NCBI RefSeq assembly: GCF_000014885.1
Contig: NC_011566.1
Coordinates: forward strand, 3,143,501-3,207,500
Reading direction: 5' to 3'
Origin: Shewanella piezotolerans WP3
GTDB lineage: Bacteria; Pseudomonadota; Gammaproteobacteria; Enterobacterales; Shewanellaceae
DNA length: 64,000 nucleotides
Shown here one piece after another: positions 27,942 to 35,990 of the stretch. Positions within the stretch are counted from its first letter, which is position 1. The number at the start of each line of letters is the position of its first letter. The position numbers and the translations under genes are program-made. The notes below the pieces were generated by a model, which was given only the letters and a program-made list of their open reading frames with translations, was not told the DNA's origin and did not search any database.

Positions 27942-27972
27942 AAAGGGTAGCACTTTAGTGCTACCCTTTTTT
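27942..27972 (+). terminator. Terminator of the chemoreceptor gene
   Basis: A perfect 13-bp stem (AAAGGGTAGCACT/AGTGCTACCCTTT) with a 2-base loop continues into a T run, 21 bases after the stop codon. Confidence 0.9.
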
Positions 27973-28124
27973 ATGTCAGTATCTTAATTGTTACATTGCC
28001 AGTAGCGTATTGTTTTACAAAAATTTAACTAGGCTTGTATACTTAAGCAATCGTTTCAATTTTATCCTTAAACAGTATGGATGCTAATTAGGGTAGCTAC
28101 TCACTATTTGAGCATAACTTTAGC

Positions 28125-30725
28125 ATGATGAAAGGCAAGAACCGTCCACCAAAGCTGACCGACTGGCGCAAAAGTTTACCAATGAAATTCATGTTCATCC
28201 AACTCGCTGTGGCCACAATCATCATTCTAACGAGTGTTTGGTTTATTAAGTCTATCGAAATTAATCGACTAATAGACAACCAACAAACACTGAATGTTAA
28301 TGTAGGTAAAGCGATCACCGCAAGCTTGCAGCAAAAAACCAATAAAATAGAAAACCTCGCGGTATCCATTAGTTCCCTTGGAGAGTTGTATCAACACTCC
28401 CCCTCTCTTCTTGATGGAAGCATACCCGCGCTATTAGACCAGTTGGGCCAAGAGGAGGTTATTCTTGGCGGAGGAGTTTGGCCAGAACCTAAACTCACTA
28501 ACAAAAAAGACAGCCATTTTTGGGCCCGTAATGCTAGTGGCAAGTTGCAAAAAGTGAATGGCTACAATCAGGACAATGTTCAAGGCTACTCCCAAGAGAG
28601 CTGGTATATTCCAACTAAATATTACCCCGCCGACACTAGTTATTGGTCTAAGTCCTATATAGACCCAATCACACAAGACCCGATGATTACCGCCTCTGTT
28701 CCTATGTGGTCACATCATGAGTTCATCGGTGTCGCTACGGTTGATATCGCACTGTCTAGCATTGATAGTTTTTTCAGAACCGCTCTTTCAGGCCAAAGAG
28801 GTTATGTTTTTGCACTTGATCAACAAAATCGAATGCTTTCCTACCCTAAGCTTCCGCAAAACATTTCTGATGATGAAGCTCGAAGTGAATTATTTCAGCC
28901 CTTCTCCGACTTTAGCCAGCAACATGCAGCCTTTGAACCACTGCTACAAGTCATTGAAACAATTGATAAGGAGTTTATTAAACAAGCCAATATAGATAGT
29001 GCCTATACTCCAGAGCAACTTAACAGTGTTACCGCTAATGTGCCTTTGCAGGAACGCGCTAAGCTTACTGCGTTAATCAACCAGAATGCCAAAAGCAAAT
29101 TAACAGAAGTACAGCTGCTTAGCAGTCTCGAATTGATAAGTGATCCACAATTTAAAGAGCCAGTCATCGTCAGTGTCTTTTTGATGCCTGGAACCTACTG
29201 GAAAGTCATTTTGGTGACACCACTTACGGCAATAGAAAGCAGTGCAAAATCGATAGCCAATTCTGTTGGCCTTTATTTAGTGAGTATCCAAATAGCCGCT
29301 CTCATGCTGCTATTTATCATCCAAAATAAGCTATTTATTTCTCCGATAAGTAGAATGGTTAATGCGCTTAATAACAGCAATTCAGCAATGATTGAACTTG
29401 AGAGTAATAGCAGAAAAGATGAGATTGGCATGTTGGCAAAAGCATTTAGCAGTCGTACGCACCAGTTAGAGATCGCACTCGCCAGCTTAGATGCCACAAA
29501 TCTAGCATTAGAGAAACAGTTAGAAGTACAACAAATTGCCCAAGCTGATTTAAGGGAGAGCAAGGAGCACCTTAATCTTATTCTTAATTCTGCACATAAC
29601 CTTATTTTCATCAAAAGCATATCGGGTGAACTTACACTCGTTAACGACCAGTTTTGCAAAACTGTTGCCTTAGAACGTGAAAATATAATCGGTGTGAGAG
29701 ATCATTTGGTGCTTGCCAGAGACGTGGCGAAAGTAAATAGCGACAATGACCGAATCGTCATAGAGAAAAAACAGGAACTTAGTTATGAACAAACATTTCC
29801 AAGTGAAGGAAAATTGCATACTTACTTAGTCACCAAATTCCCTATTTTAGATAACGAACAGCAAGTGGTATCAGTTGGCACCATAGCATTCGATATCAGC
29901 AAGACTAAAAGCTTAGAGCTTAAGAAGAAAGCTCAGTTTGAGATCCTAAGACAAGAAAAATCGAAAAATATTCGATTCATCGAGAAGCTTGAAGAGACAA
30001 ATAAACGACTAGAGTTTGAGTCTTTACAGGCCCGAGTTCAAATCAACAAAGAGTATAACTACGAAAAAGTTAAATTGGATAATCAAGCCCTTTACCCCAC
30101 ACTGGTGGCCAATTTAGTTCGCCCCATATTCAGACAGCAAGATGAGCTTGCAGCCAAAGCGTATCGTCTGTCTAATGGCAGTCTTAATGCCGCCGATTTT
30201 GGTGTAGAGCTAACGGCACAAACCGAACGATTAAGACATCTAGAGTATCTACTATCAGCGCAAGATTACGGCGCAAAACCCATCGACCTTGTGCAATTGT
30301 TAGAACATATTATTGCGCTTTTACGCCCAAAGTTTGTCGACGCAGATATAGACATCATGATCCAAAGTGACGACCGCCTTATCGTCGATGGGATCCATTG
30401 GCACTACTTGGTACTGTTTTATAGAATTATCAACAACACCTTGGCAGACGCTTTTGAACACCATCAAACGAATAAAAGCATAAAACTTATTTTGGCCAAG
30501 CAGCAAAATCAGCTGATCATAACCGTTTATGATAATGGTAAAGGATTTACGACAAATCAGTTAGATGTGTTGCAACAACAAATAAACGAGAGTGAGATTA
30601 ATGGTGCTATTACAACATTGTCAGTGTGGTTACAAAGTGAGTTTAACGGTAAAGTTCAGATAAGAAGCTTACAACCTGAAGCTCAATATAAAACCCAGAT
30701 CAGTTATTCTTTGTCTCTTGTTTAG
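28125..30725 (+). CDS. Membrane sensor protein: Cache, HAMP, PAS and degenerate histidine-kinase-like ATPase
   Basis: The 866 residues show TM1 at ~20-45, a long periplasmic domain (~50-370) with Cache-type features (ASVPMWSHHEFIGVATVDIALSSID and GQRGYVFALDQQNRMLSYP), TM2 at ~375-405, a HAMP-like linker, a coiled coil, a PAS domain at ~482-597 (LILNSAHNLIFIKSISGELT) and a GHKL ATPase-like end with an N box (FYRIINNTLADAF, ~767) and one glycine box (YDNGKGF, ~802). I cannot find the usual H box with its phosphorylated His, nor the second glycine box GxGLGL near the C-terminus. No response regulator is adjacent. It may be a signalling protein that lost kinase activity, or a divergent kinase. 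The start (tandem ATGs at 28125) lacks a clear ribosome-binding site. Confidence 0.85.
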   Translation: MMKGKNRPPKLTDWRKSLPMKFMFIQLAVATIIILTSVWFIKSIEINRLIDNQQTLNVNVGKAITASLQQKTNKIENLAVSISSLGELYQHSPSLLDGSIPALLDQLGQEEVILGGGVWPEPKLTNKKDSHFWARNASGKLQKVNGYNQDNVQGYSQESWYIPTKYYPADTSYWSKSYIDPITQDPMITASVPMWSHHEFIGVATVDIALSSIDSFFRTALSGQRGYVFALDQQNRMLSYPKLPQNISDDEARSELFQPFSDFSQQHAAFEPLLQVIETIDKEFIKQANIDSAYTPEQLNSVTANVPLQERAKLTALINQNAKSKLTEVQLLSSLELISDPQFKEPVIVSVFLMPGTYWKVILVTPLTAIESSAKSIANSVGLYLVSIQIAALMLLFIIQNKLFISPISRMVNALNNSNSAMIELESNSRKDEIGMLAKAFSSRTHQLEIALASLDATNLALEKQLEVQQIAQADLRESKEHLNLILNSAHNLIFIKSISGELTLVNDQFCKTVALERENIIGVRDHLVLARDVAKVNSDNDRIVIEKKQELSYEQTFPSEGKLHTYLVTKFPILDNEQQVVSVGTIAFDISKTKSLELKKKAQFEILRQEKSKNIRFIEKLEETNKRLEFESLQARVQINKEYNYEKVKLDNQALYPTLVANLVRPIFRQQDELAAKAYRLSNGSLNAADFGVELTAQTERLRHLEYLLSAQDYGAKPIDLVQLLEHIIALLRPKFVDADIDIMIQSDDRLIVDGIHWHYLVLFYRIINNTLADAFEHHQTNKSIKLILAKQQNQLIITVYDNGKGFTTNQLDVLQQQINESEINGAITTLSVWLQSEFNGKVQIRSLQPEAQYKTQISYSLSLV

Positions 30726-30787
30726 AAGCCTATACAGCTTTTGTCGCCGTTTTGAGCACGGTTGTCTAATGGCGTTCAGTCACGAAG

Positions 30788-30810
30788 AAGGCACTCCTGG
30801 AGAGTGCCTT
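30788..30810. terminator. Hairpin between the sensor gene and the convergent protease-like gene
   Basis: AAGGCACTC and GAGTGCCTT form a 9-bp stem with a 5-base loop in the 113-base convergent spacer. Flanking T tracts are short in both directions, so it is a plausible but not strong shared terminator. Confidence 0.55.
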
Positions 30811-30838
30811 TAGTGGCTATAAATGTATTTTAATTAGG

Positions 30839-31714
30839 CTACATAGATACATCGACAATATAGTGCCCTTGCAGCCAGTTGCGGCCAATTAGCAACTTAT
30901 AAGTCATCTTGCTTCTATCTCGTAAGTTAACTTTTACTTTATACTCTTCACCCGCCTCACCAATATTGAGTTCGACCATATAGCGAACTTCACTGCCTTG
31001 GGCATTACGAATAAGAGAGGTTTCTACAATACGAGATTTGACGACTTTAGACTCACCTTTCTCATTCTCTGTTGTAAAATGAATCACCTTGCCGACATTT
31101 TTCTCCATATCAGAGTCTTCATTGTCAATTTTAAAGTCCACTGCATGTAATGAGTTTTCTACCGCACCTGTGTCAATACGGGTCTTAAACATCATGCCGC
31201 TTTCAACAATGCTAATTGGAGCCACTGGGCCAATGTATTTTTTATCTGCCACATCGACTACATAACGCCCTTTTAGCCAATTTCGGCCAATCAACAACTT
31301 ATAGTCCATATGACTTCTATCACGAAGGTTAACTCGTACCTTACGCTCTTTGCCTTTAAAACCGACATCAAGGTCAACCATATAACGCGTTTCGGTACCT
31401 TGAGAATTACTTACGGTAGATGTTTTAACGATCTTAGCCTGCAAACGCTTAGTCTGACCTTGACCATTTTCAGTAGTAAATGACAACATTTTACCAATGT
31501 TATCTTTCATGTTTTTAGCACTGCCACCTTCAACTTTAAGATCAATTGCGTGCAAAGAAGTATTTACCGCGCCAGTATCTATCCTTGCGACATAAGGCAG
31601 TTCAGCATGGCTGACATACATATTGGCAGTCGAGCCAATAACCGCTTTATCATTAGCTTGTACTGATAATGAAGTCATCAGGGTCAACAGGCACCATCCC
31701 ATTTTTTTTAGCAT
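30839..31714 (-). CDS. Exported protein with two tandem retropepsin-like (RimK-associated 'Zn_protease'-type) domains
   Basis: A signal peptide (MLKKMGWCLLTLMTSLSVQA) is followed by two copies of the same ~130-residue domain. Copy 1 (~24-155) has ARIDTGAVNTSLHAID and ends LLIGRNWLKGRYVVDV; copy 2 (~160-291) has TRIDTGAVENSLHAVD and ends LLIGRNWLQGHYIVDV. The DTGA motif (Asp46 and Asp181) and the closing hydrophobic-Gly segment fit the family formerly called ATP-dependent zinc protease (Pfam Zn_protease), now regarded as retropepsin-like. The normal family member is one domain of ~140-160 residues, so this is a tandem duplication; a two-lobed, pepsin-like pseudo-dimer is an inference. The substrate is unknown. 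It stands alone between a convergent gene and repeat DNA. Confidence 0.82.
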   Translation of the reverse strand: MLKKMGWCLLTLMTSLSVQANDKAVIGSTANMYVSHAELPYVARIDTGAVNTSLHAIDLKVEGGSAKNMKDNIGKMLSFTTENGQGQTKRLQAKIVKTSTVSNSQGTETRYMVDLDVGFKGKERKVRVNLRDRSHMDYKLLIGRNWLKGRYVVDVADKKYIGPVAPISIVESGMMFKTRIDTGAVENSLHAVDFKIDNEDSDMEKNVGKVIHFTTENEKGESKVVKSRIVETSLIRNAQGSEVRYMVELNIGEAGEEYKVKVNLRDRSKMTYKLLIGRNWLQGHYIVDVSM

Positions 31715-31972
31715 TGCAATTCCTAAGTATAGTTACGTCAAAATCTAGAGCGTTAGAGTTATCATAGCAAGAAACATCAATCTTTGAAGCGGCACTCTTC
31801 TTTTGAAAAAAATAGCACAACCTAATACCAATCAGCTGACTAGATTTTTTACAATAGAATAGTTAGCGCATTAAACTTAGCAGCTCAACACTGACTGTTG
31901 CCTGAACAGAGAATGATATCAAGCCGGTAAGTTGTTGTTAATATACCCACCCGAGCTGAAAACGCAGGATTC
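31715..31972. other. Intergenic region with a solitary repeat end
   Basis: This stretch contains the upstream region of the retropepsin-like gene. At 31824-31850 lies ATACCAATCAG followed by diverged sequence, which resembles one terminus of the second repeat family (43051 and 51043 copies) with no partner end nearby. No gene is supported here; a minus-strand 61-codon frame at 31885-32070 runs into the repeat and is not convincing. Confidence 0.45.
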
Positions 31973-32348
31973 ATACCAATTGTATTAAAAGTTTGACCAT
32001 TCAGCGGGAATTCAAAACGTTGTAGGCAAGTAGCGGGGTTTGAGCTAATAGTTATTCTCGGCTCTGGCATCCTGCTTCGCTCTCGATAATTGCTCCTGCA
32101 TTATTCTACCTTCGACCATCCTTGGTCTCGTACCTCCTAAATCCATTTAGTCGTATATCCAAATCCCATAGCGAAGCATACAGCGTTTGCCAATTTGTTT
32201 AACCTCAGCCGCACTACGTGAGCCCCTCAGCCTTTCCACTTCTGCTTTGCATTGGCTTAAAAGGGAATAACCATTTCTTTACCAATGCGCTTTGAATTGA
32301 AAAGGCTGAGGGGCTCTGAATTGGTCAAATACTCAATGCAATTGGTAT
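31973..32348 (+). repeat. Inverted-repeat element, family 1, copy A (MITE-like)
   Basis: The 376-bp element is bounded by imperfect inverted termini: ATACCAATTGTATTAAAAG on the left and, on the opposite strand from the right, ATACCAATTGCATTGAG, both continuing to TTTGACCA. Inside, a second inverted repeat (AGCCCCTCAGCCTTT and AAAGGCTGAGGGGCT) could form a long hairpin. Reading the ends as TA plus CCAATTG fits a TA target duplication. Compared with the 43583-43848 copy it lies in the opposite orientation and has about 96 extra bases at ~32058-32153, related to bases inside the 43051 element. It encodes no transposase. Confidence 0.85.
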
Positions 32349-32705
32349 CAGTGGGAGTTTAATGGGCTTTAGTCACAGGTTCATTGCTCCATGCTGAACC
32401 TAAGCACCTACATCTGACCTCCAGGGATGGAGGGAATACCTTGAGCATGTCAGGAACATACTAGGCCATGTAGGCGAGACAGTGATTGCAGCTAATGGTC
32501 GCTCCCTCGGTAAAATCAATAACACAGAGTAAATCCCATGTTCTTTATATAAGAAACGCCCATCGAAGAAGGGCTTGTGCAAGCCCACTTCGTTGTTGCG
32601 GCAACTTAAAAGGGAATAACCATTCCACGTTAACGCGCCTAGCATTGAACTAGCACAACACCTCTGAAACGAGCATTTTCAAGTGGGATGAGTATATAGC
32701 GGGAA
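32349..32705. other. Non-coding region with repeat fragments
   Basis: Bases ~32411-32470 (GACCTCCAGGGATGGAGGGA and onward, ending near AGGCCATG) resemble 43207-43257 inside another repeat element, and the sequence AAAAGGGAATAACCATT at ~32607 repeats a segment of element copy A at ~32258. The area looks like a mosaic of degenerate repeat pieces. An 81-codon minus-strand frame at 32400-32645 is made of these pieces and is not accepted as a gene. Confidence 0.5.
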
Positions 32706-33017
32706 TTAAAAGAAATGGAGGACAAAAAGAGCAAATAATATCGCCGTACAAGCGCAATGACCAGCATACCATCGTTTATGGTAGCTCTGCTTGTAGAGAT
32801 TGAAATTTCGGAAAAACTGTACCCCTAACCATACTAGGATAAATGGTACAAAAGGCAAAGAGATAACAAGCGGGAAAAACCCCCAGCCTAAGTCGAAAGC
32901 ATTTTGACTAAATAAACGAAGGAAAAACCAAAAAACAAACAAGCAAATATAAACAATCAAATGCTGCTTATTAATTGAGCTTTTAACGTTTGAAAACATC
33001 GAATTCCCCATACTCAT
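32706..33017 (-). CDS. Small integral membrane protein of unknown function
   Basis: This 103-residue protein has three probable membrane helices (IVYICLFVFWFFLRLF; FFPLVISLPFVPFILVWLGVQFF; HCACTAILFALFVLHFF) joined by short basic loops (KQSYHKRWY). I do not recognise a family. Met residues at positions 1, 3 and 7 leave the exact start uncertain. The gene lies next to repeat DNA, and its 3' end is only just outside it, so it could be a remnant; the regular helix pattern argues for a real gene. Confidence 0.5.
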   Translation of the reverse strand: MSMGNSMFSNVKSSINKQHLIVYICLFVFWFFLRLFSQNAFDLGWGFFPLVISLPFVPFILVWLGVQFFRNFNLYKQSYHKRWYAGHCACTAILFALFVLHFF

Positions 33018-33098
33018 TATTGAACACTAGGCCTTATTGCTACCAGCAACAAGAGCCAATGGGGATAATTCTGTAACGAAATATAAAAACAAGGTTAA

Positions 33099-33452
33099 TC
33101 ACGCAGCCATTAGCTTGGCAATCTCTTGATCAAACAAGTTTTTAATTAAACATGAAAACTCTGTAATAAACAGTGTTTGCTCAGCTGTAGCCTTATGATC
33201 AGCAATTCGTGCCAAGATCTCTTCTAGATCATACACAATTGAATCAACCTCCCTGATAACTAAATTCCGTTGAGCAAAACTTAGCGAAGGATTCTGACCA
33301 CAAACCATAATTATTTGAGCGGCGAGTTGCTCTTCAAATAGCTCCATCACCGTATCTTCTGATACAGCTTGTTGTTGCGAGTTTTCAAATATACCTAAAT
33401 GCTCAGTCAAATACTGAACCAGGTGCATATACCCGTCTTTGTCGGTAACCAT
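33099..33452 (-). CDS. DUF3802 family protein
   Basis: This is a 117-residue, acidic, mostly helical cytoplasmic protein beginning MVTDKDGYMHLVQYLTEHLG, which I recognise as the DUF3802 family of Shewanella and Vibrio; its function is unknown. Helical segments include SEDTVMELFEEQLAAQIIMVCGQN and REVDSIVYDLEEILARI. I start it at the ATG at 33452, preceded by CGGATGTG, and not at an in-frame ATG 36 bases upstream, whose extra residues (MSFMLIAYFGCD) are unlike the family. It is probably a single-gene unit. Confidence 0.75.
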   Translation of the reverse strand: MVTDKDGYMHLVQYLTEHLGIFENSQQQAVSEDTVMELFEEQLAAQIIMVCGQNPSLSFAQRNLVIREVDSIVYDLEEILARIADHKATAEQTLFITEFSCLIKNLFDQEIAKLMAA

Positions 33453-33566
33453 ATCACATCCGAAATATGCAATTAGCATAAATGACAAAGCGGCTCAAAG
33501 GCAGCCGCAAAAATTCTTTGAATAAGAATATTATCTGAGTTTAAAGCGAAATGATATCGACTATCT

Positions 33567-34142
33567 CTATTTCTTGAGGTTCAGAATAAATGAAACTGGT
33601 ACCGCTTTACTGATTGCAGATAACCCAGCTATCTCACGCAGTTTTTCAATACCTTGCGTCAAGCCAAAACTGTCTGAGTTGACAATAACAGGCACAGCAC
33701 TAGCAACCAATAGGTTGCTATTAGATAGCTTAGCAATACTCACCGTAAAGGGAAGCTTCACCTTTTTTCCATGCAAGTCTACGACTCCTTCGACTGTGGT
33801 AATAGTGGAGTCTCCGACGCTCAGCTTTTTAAGCAACTTAGTGTCGACTTGAGCCGTTAACGTTAGCTTTGGAAACTTATCTACTTCAAACAATAGCGAG
33901 CCCATGCGCTCATCTCTTATCTCAATATTGGTATCAACGCTTGCTAGCGATACCGTCAACTTAAACTCGCCTTTTTCATTGAGCATGCCTGAAATGGTTT
34001 TAAAATGATGAACCTCGGCAATATCGCCTTTTTTAATTGATACAAAATTGACCTTCGACTCATCATTGGCGACGTTCCAATCAGCGGCTGACGTTATAAA
34101 CGATAACGGAATAAGCAATAATCCAGCAATGACACTTTTCAT
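33567..34142 (-). CDS. YceI family periplasmic protein
   Basis: A signal peptide (KSVIAGLLLIPLSFITSA) precedes a ~172-residue YceI-like lipocalin-type domain: it opens WNVANDESKVNFVSIKKGDIAEVHHF and contains VEGVVDLHGKKVKLPFTVSIAKLSNS and NSDSFGLTQGIEKLREIAGLSAI. YceI proteins form an extended beta-barrel that binds polyisoprenoids, and in some bacteria respond to base or osmotic stress; the role here is unknown. It stands alone between the DUF3802 gene and pdxH. Confidence 0.88.
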   Translation of the reverse strand: MKSVIAGLLLIPLSFITSAADWNVANDESKVNFVSIKKGDIAEVHHFKTISGMLNEKGEFKLTVSLASVDTNIEIRDERMGSLLFEVDKFPKLTLTAQVDTKLLKKLSVGDSTITTVEGVVDLHGKKVKLPFTVSIAKLSNSNLLVASAVPVIVNSDSFGLTQGIEKLREIAGLSAISKAVPVSFILNLKK

Positions 34143-34299
34143 GTGTAGCTCCCTCTAGAGAAAATAGTGATAGATATCAATGTACAAAAACAGCAATTGA
34201 CGCTAATTTAGCACAAGCTACTATCCAGTAGCAGTAATATCTATTTCTTATGACATGAAATTATTCTAGTACAATGGCCAGTTTTGCCTAATTTAAAAC

Positions 34300-34330
34300 A
34301 ACAATGCCACTGTTTTAAAGTGGCATTGTT
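34300..34330 (-). terminator. Terminator of pdxH
   Basis: AACAATGCCACT pairs with AGTGGCATTGTT (12 bp) around a 7-base loop. On the minus strand the stem is followed by a TTGTTTTAAATT tract. It lies 16 bases after the pdxH stop. Confidence 0.75.
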
Positions 34331-34346
34331 AACAAAATAAACGATT

Positions 34347-34988
34347 TCACGGCGCTAAGCGGCTTTTAGCCCATTGCTCATCTGCTGACCTTTCATAGAT
34401 AAATCGGTCATGCAAACGGTTCTCACCACCTTGCCAAAATTCTATACTGGTAGGCTTAACAATGTATCCTCCCCAAAACTTTGGTAGCGGCACATCACCT
34501 TTAGCAAACTTCGCTTTCATCTCGGAAAATTTTGTTTCTAGCGCTTTTCTAGCTGAGATTGGGCTAGATTGCTTAGATACCCAAGCAGCTATCTGGCTAT
34601 CTTTGGGGCGAGACATAAAATATTTTAACACTTCAGTTTTTGACAAGGGCTCAGCGACACCGGTTATCGCGACTTGTTTCTCTAAAGTATGCCATGGGAA
34701 TAACAAGCTAACTTTCGAGTTTATGGCGATATGTTGAGCTTTTCGGCTTTCTAGGTTTGTAAAAAAAACAAAACCATCATCGCCAAACCTCTTCAGCAGC
34801 ACAATTCGCTGAAAAGGTTGGCCGTGCTCATCAACAGTAGCCACTGACATGGCTGTAGGGTCTTTTATCTCCGAATCCTTTACCACTTCAAGCCAGGAGT
34901 TAAAAAGCTCCATCGGATCATCAGGAACGTTCTCACTATGCATCTCTCCTAAAGAGTACTCTCGCCTGATATCACTTAACTCTGACAT
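34347..34988 (-). CDS. pdxH: Pyridoxine/pyridoxamine 5'-phosphate oxidase
   Basis: This FMN enzyme oxidises PNP or PMP to pyridoxal 5'-phosphate, the cofactor of HisC and SpeA nearby. At 213 residues it matches E. coli (218). Landmarks are IRREYSLGEM, the FMN-binding QRIVLLKRFGDDGFVFFTN and RKAQHIAINSKVSLLFPW, the SRPKDSQIAAWVSKQSSPI segment, and the C-terminal RLHDRFIYERSADEQWAKSRLAP. The gene is followed by its own terminator and is not clearly linked to the polyamine genes, although it lies just downstream of speB in the same direction. Confidence 0.96.
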   Translation of the reverse strand: MSELSDIRREYSLGEMHSENVPDDPMELFNSWLEVVKDSEIKDPTAMSVATVDEHGQPFQRIVLLKRFGDDGFVFFTNLESRKAQHIAINSKVSLLFPWHTLEKQVAITGVAEPLSKTEVLKYFMSRPKDSQIAAWVSKQSSPISARKALETKFSEMKAKFAKGDVPLPKFWGGYIVKPTSIEFWQGGENRLHDRFIYERSADEQWAKSRLAP

Positions 34989-35043
34989 TGACCAATCCTT
35001 AAATATTACCTGTAAAAAAGCTGTTCAGTTACTTGCGGTAAGT

Positions 35044-35973
35044 TTACTTAACTTTGCCATTAGAATCAGCCCAAACATGTAATAACTCCAAGCCTAATGT
35101 TGCCCCAGCTAAAGCAGTGATCTCTGCACTGTCGTATGCTGGCGCGACTTCAACAACATCCATACCGACTATATTCATGCCATTCAAGCCTCGAATAATT
35201 TTCATTGCTTTATCGCTGGTTAACCCGCCACATACTGGAGTGCCAGTTCCAGGAGCAAAAGCAGGATCTAAGCAATCGATATCAAACGTAACATACAAAG
35301 GCATATCACCGACTCGCTCTTTAATCTGAGCAATTATTTGGGCGGCACTTTGTTCATTGGCGGCTGCGGCATCAATGACTTGAAACAGATGATTGGGTTG
35401 ATCGTACTCAGTTCTTATCCCAACTTGTATTGAATTTTCCGCAGCAATAATGCCCTCTTTCGGCGCATGATAAAACATTGTCCCGTGGTCATACTTGCTA
35501 CCTTGGCTATAAGTATCAGTGTGGGCATCAAAATGAAGCAACGCCATTTTACCGTGCTTCTTATAGTGAGCTCGTAGCAGCGGCAAGGTCACGAAATGAT
35601 CACCACCAAAGCTGAGCATCGCTTTGCCTGAGTCGACGATAGCAGTCGCAAAATCTTCAACTCGCTGAGTAAAATCAGCGGAGTCGCCACAGTCATAAAC
35701 AAGATCGCCGGCATCAACAACTTTAATATGGTCACTGAGTTTAAACGGCCATGGCCAACGTGACTCTTCCCAAGCAAGATTCACTGATGCTTGACGGATA
35801 GCGCCAGGCCCCATACGGCCTCCCGAACGCCCGGTTGTAGCCATATCAAAAGGCAAACCTAACACAACAACATCAGCATCACTCTCTAACGGGCTAAAAT
35901 TCAAAGGTAGCCTTAAGTAGCCAAATGCATTTGAGTAAAGCGAGTAATCAGGTTTATCTGCGATAGTGGTCAT
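35044..35973 (-). CDS. speB: Agmatinase
   Basis: This ureohydrolase splits agmatine into putrescine and urea. The binuclear manganese motifs of the arginase family are intact: SFGGDHFVTLPLL, LLHFDAHTDTY and VTFDIDCLDPAFAPGTGTP. I start at the ATG at 35973 (309 residues), which follows TGGAG by 7 bases, not at an ATG 21 bases upstream. The AdoMetDC gene ends 18 bases before this start, so the two are probably co-transcribed; speA lies beyond it. Together SpeA and SpeB give the arginine-agmatine-putrescine route. Confidence 0.95.
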   Translation of the reverse strand: MTTIADKPDYSLYSNAFGYLRLPLNFSPLESDADVVVLGLPFDMATTGRSGGRMGPGAIRQASVNLAWEESRWPWPFKLSDHIKVVDAGDLVYDCGDSADFTQRVEDFATAIVDSGKAMLSFGGDHFVTLPLLRAHYKKHGKMALLHFDAHTDTYSQGSKYDHGTMFYHAPKEGIIAAENSIQVGIRTEYDQPNHLFQVIDAAAANEQSAAQIIAQIKERVGDMPLYVTFDIDCLDPAFAPGTGTPVCGGLTSDKAMKIIRGLNGMNIVGMDVVEVAPAYDSAEITALAGATLGLELLHVWADSNGKVK

Positions 35974-35990
35974 AGAAACTCCATAAAAGG

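Noticed and set aside
31885..32070. A 61-codon minus-strand frame near repeat copy A.
   Set aside because: It spans the end of the repeat and unrelated bases; a chance frame is more likely.
32400..32645. An 81-codon minus-strand frame.
   Set aside because: It lies in a mosaic of repeat fragments, has no family resemblance and no ribosome-binding site.
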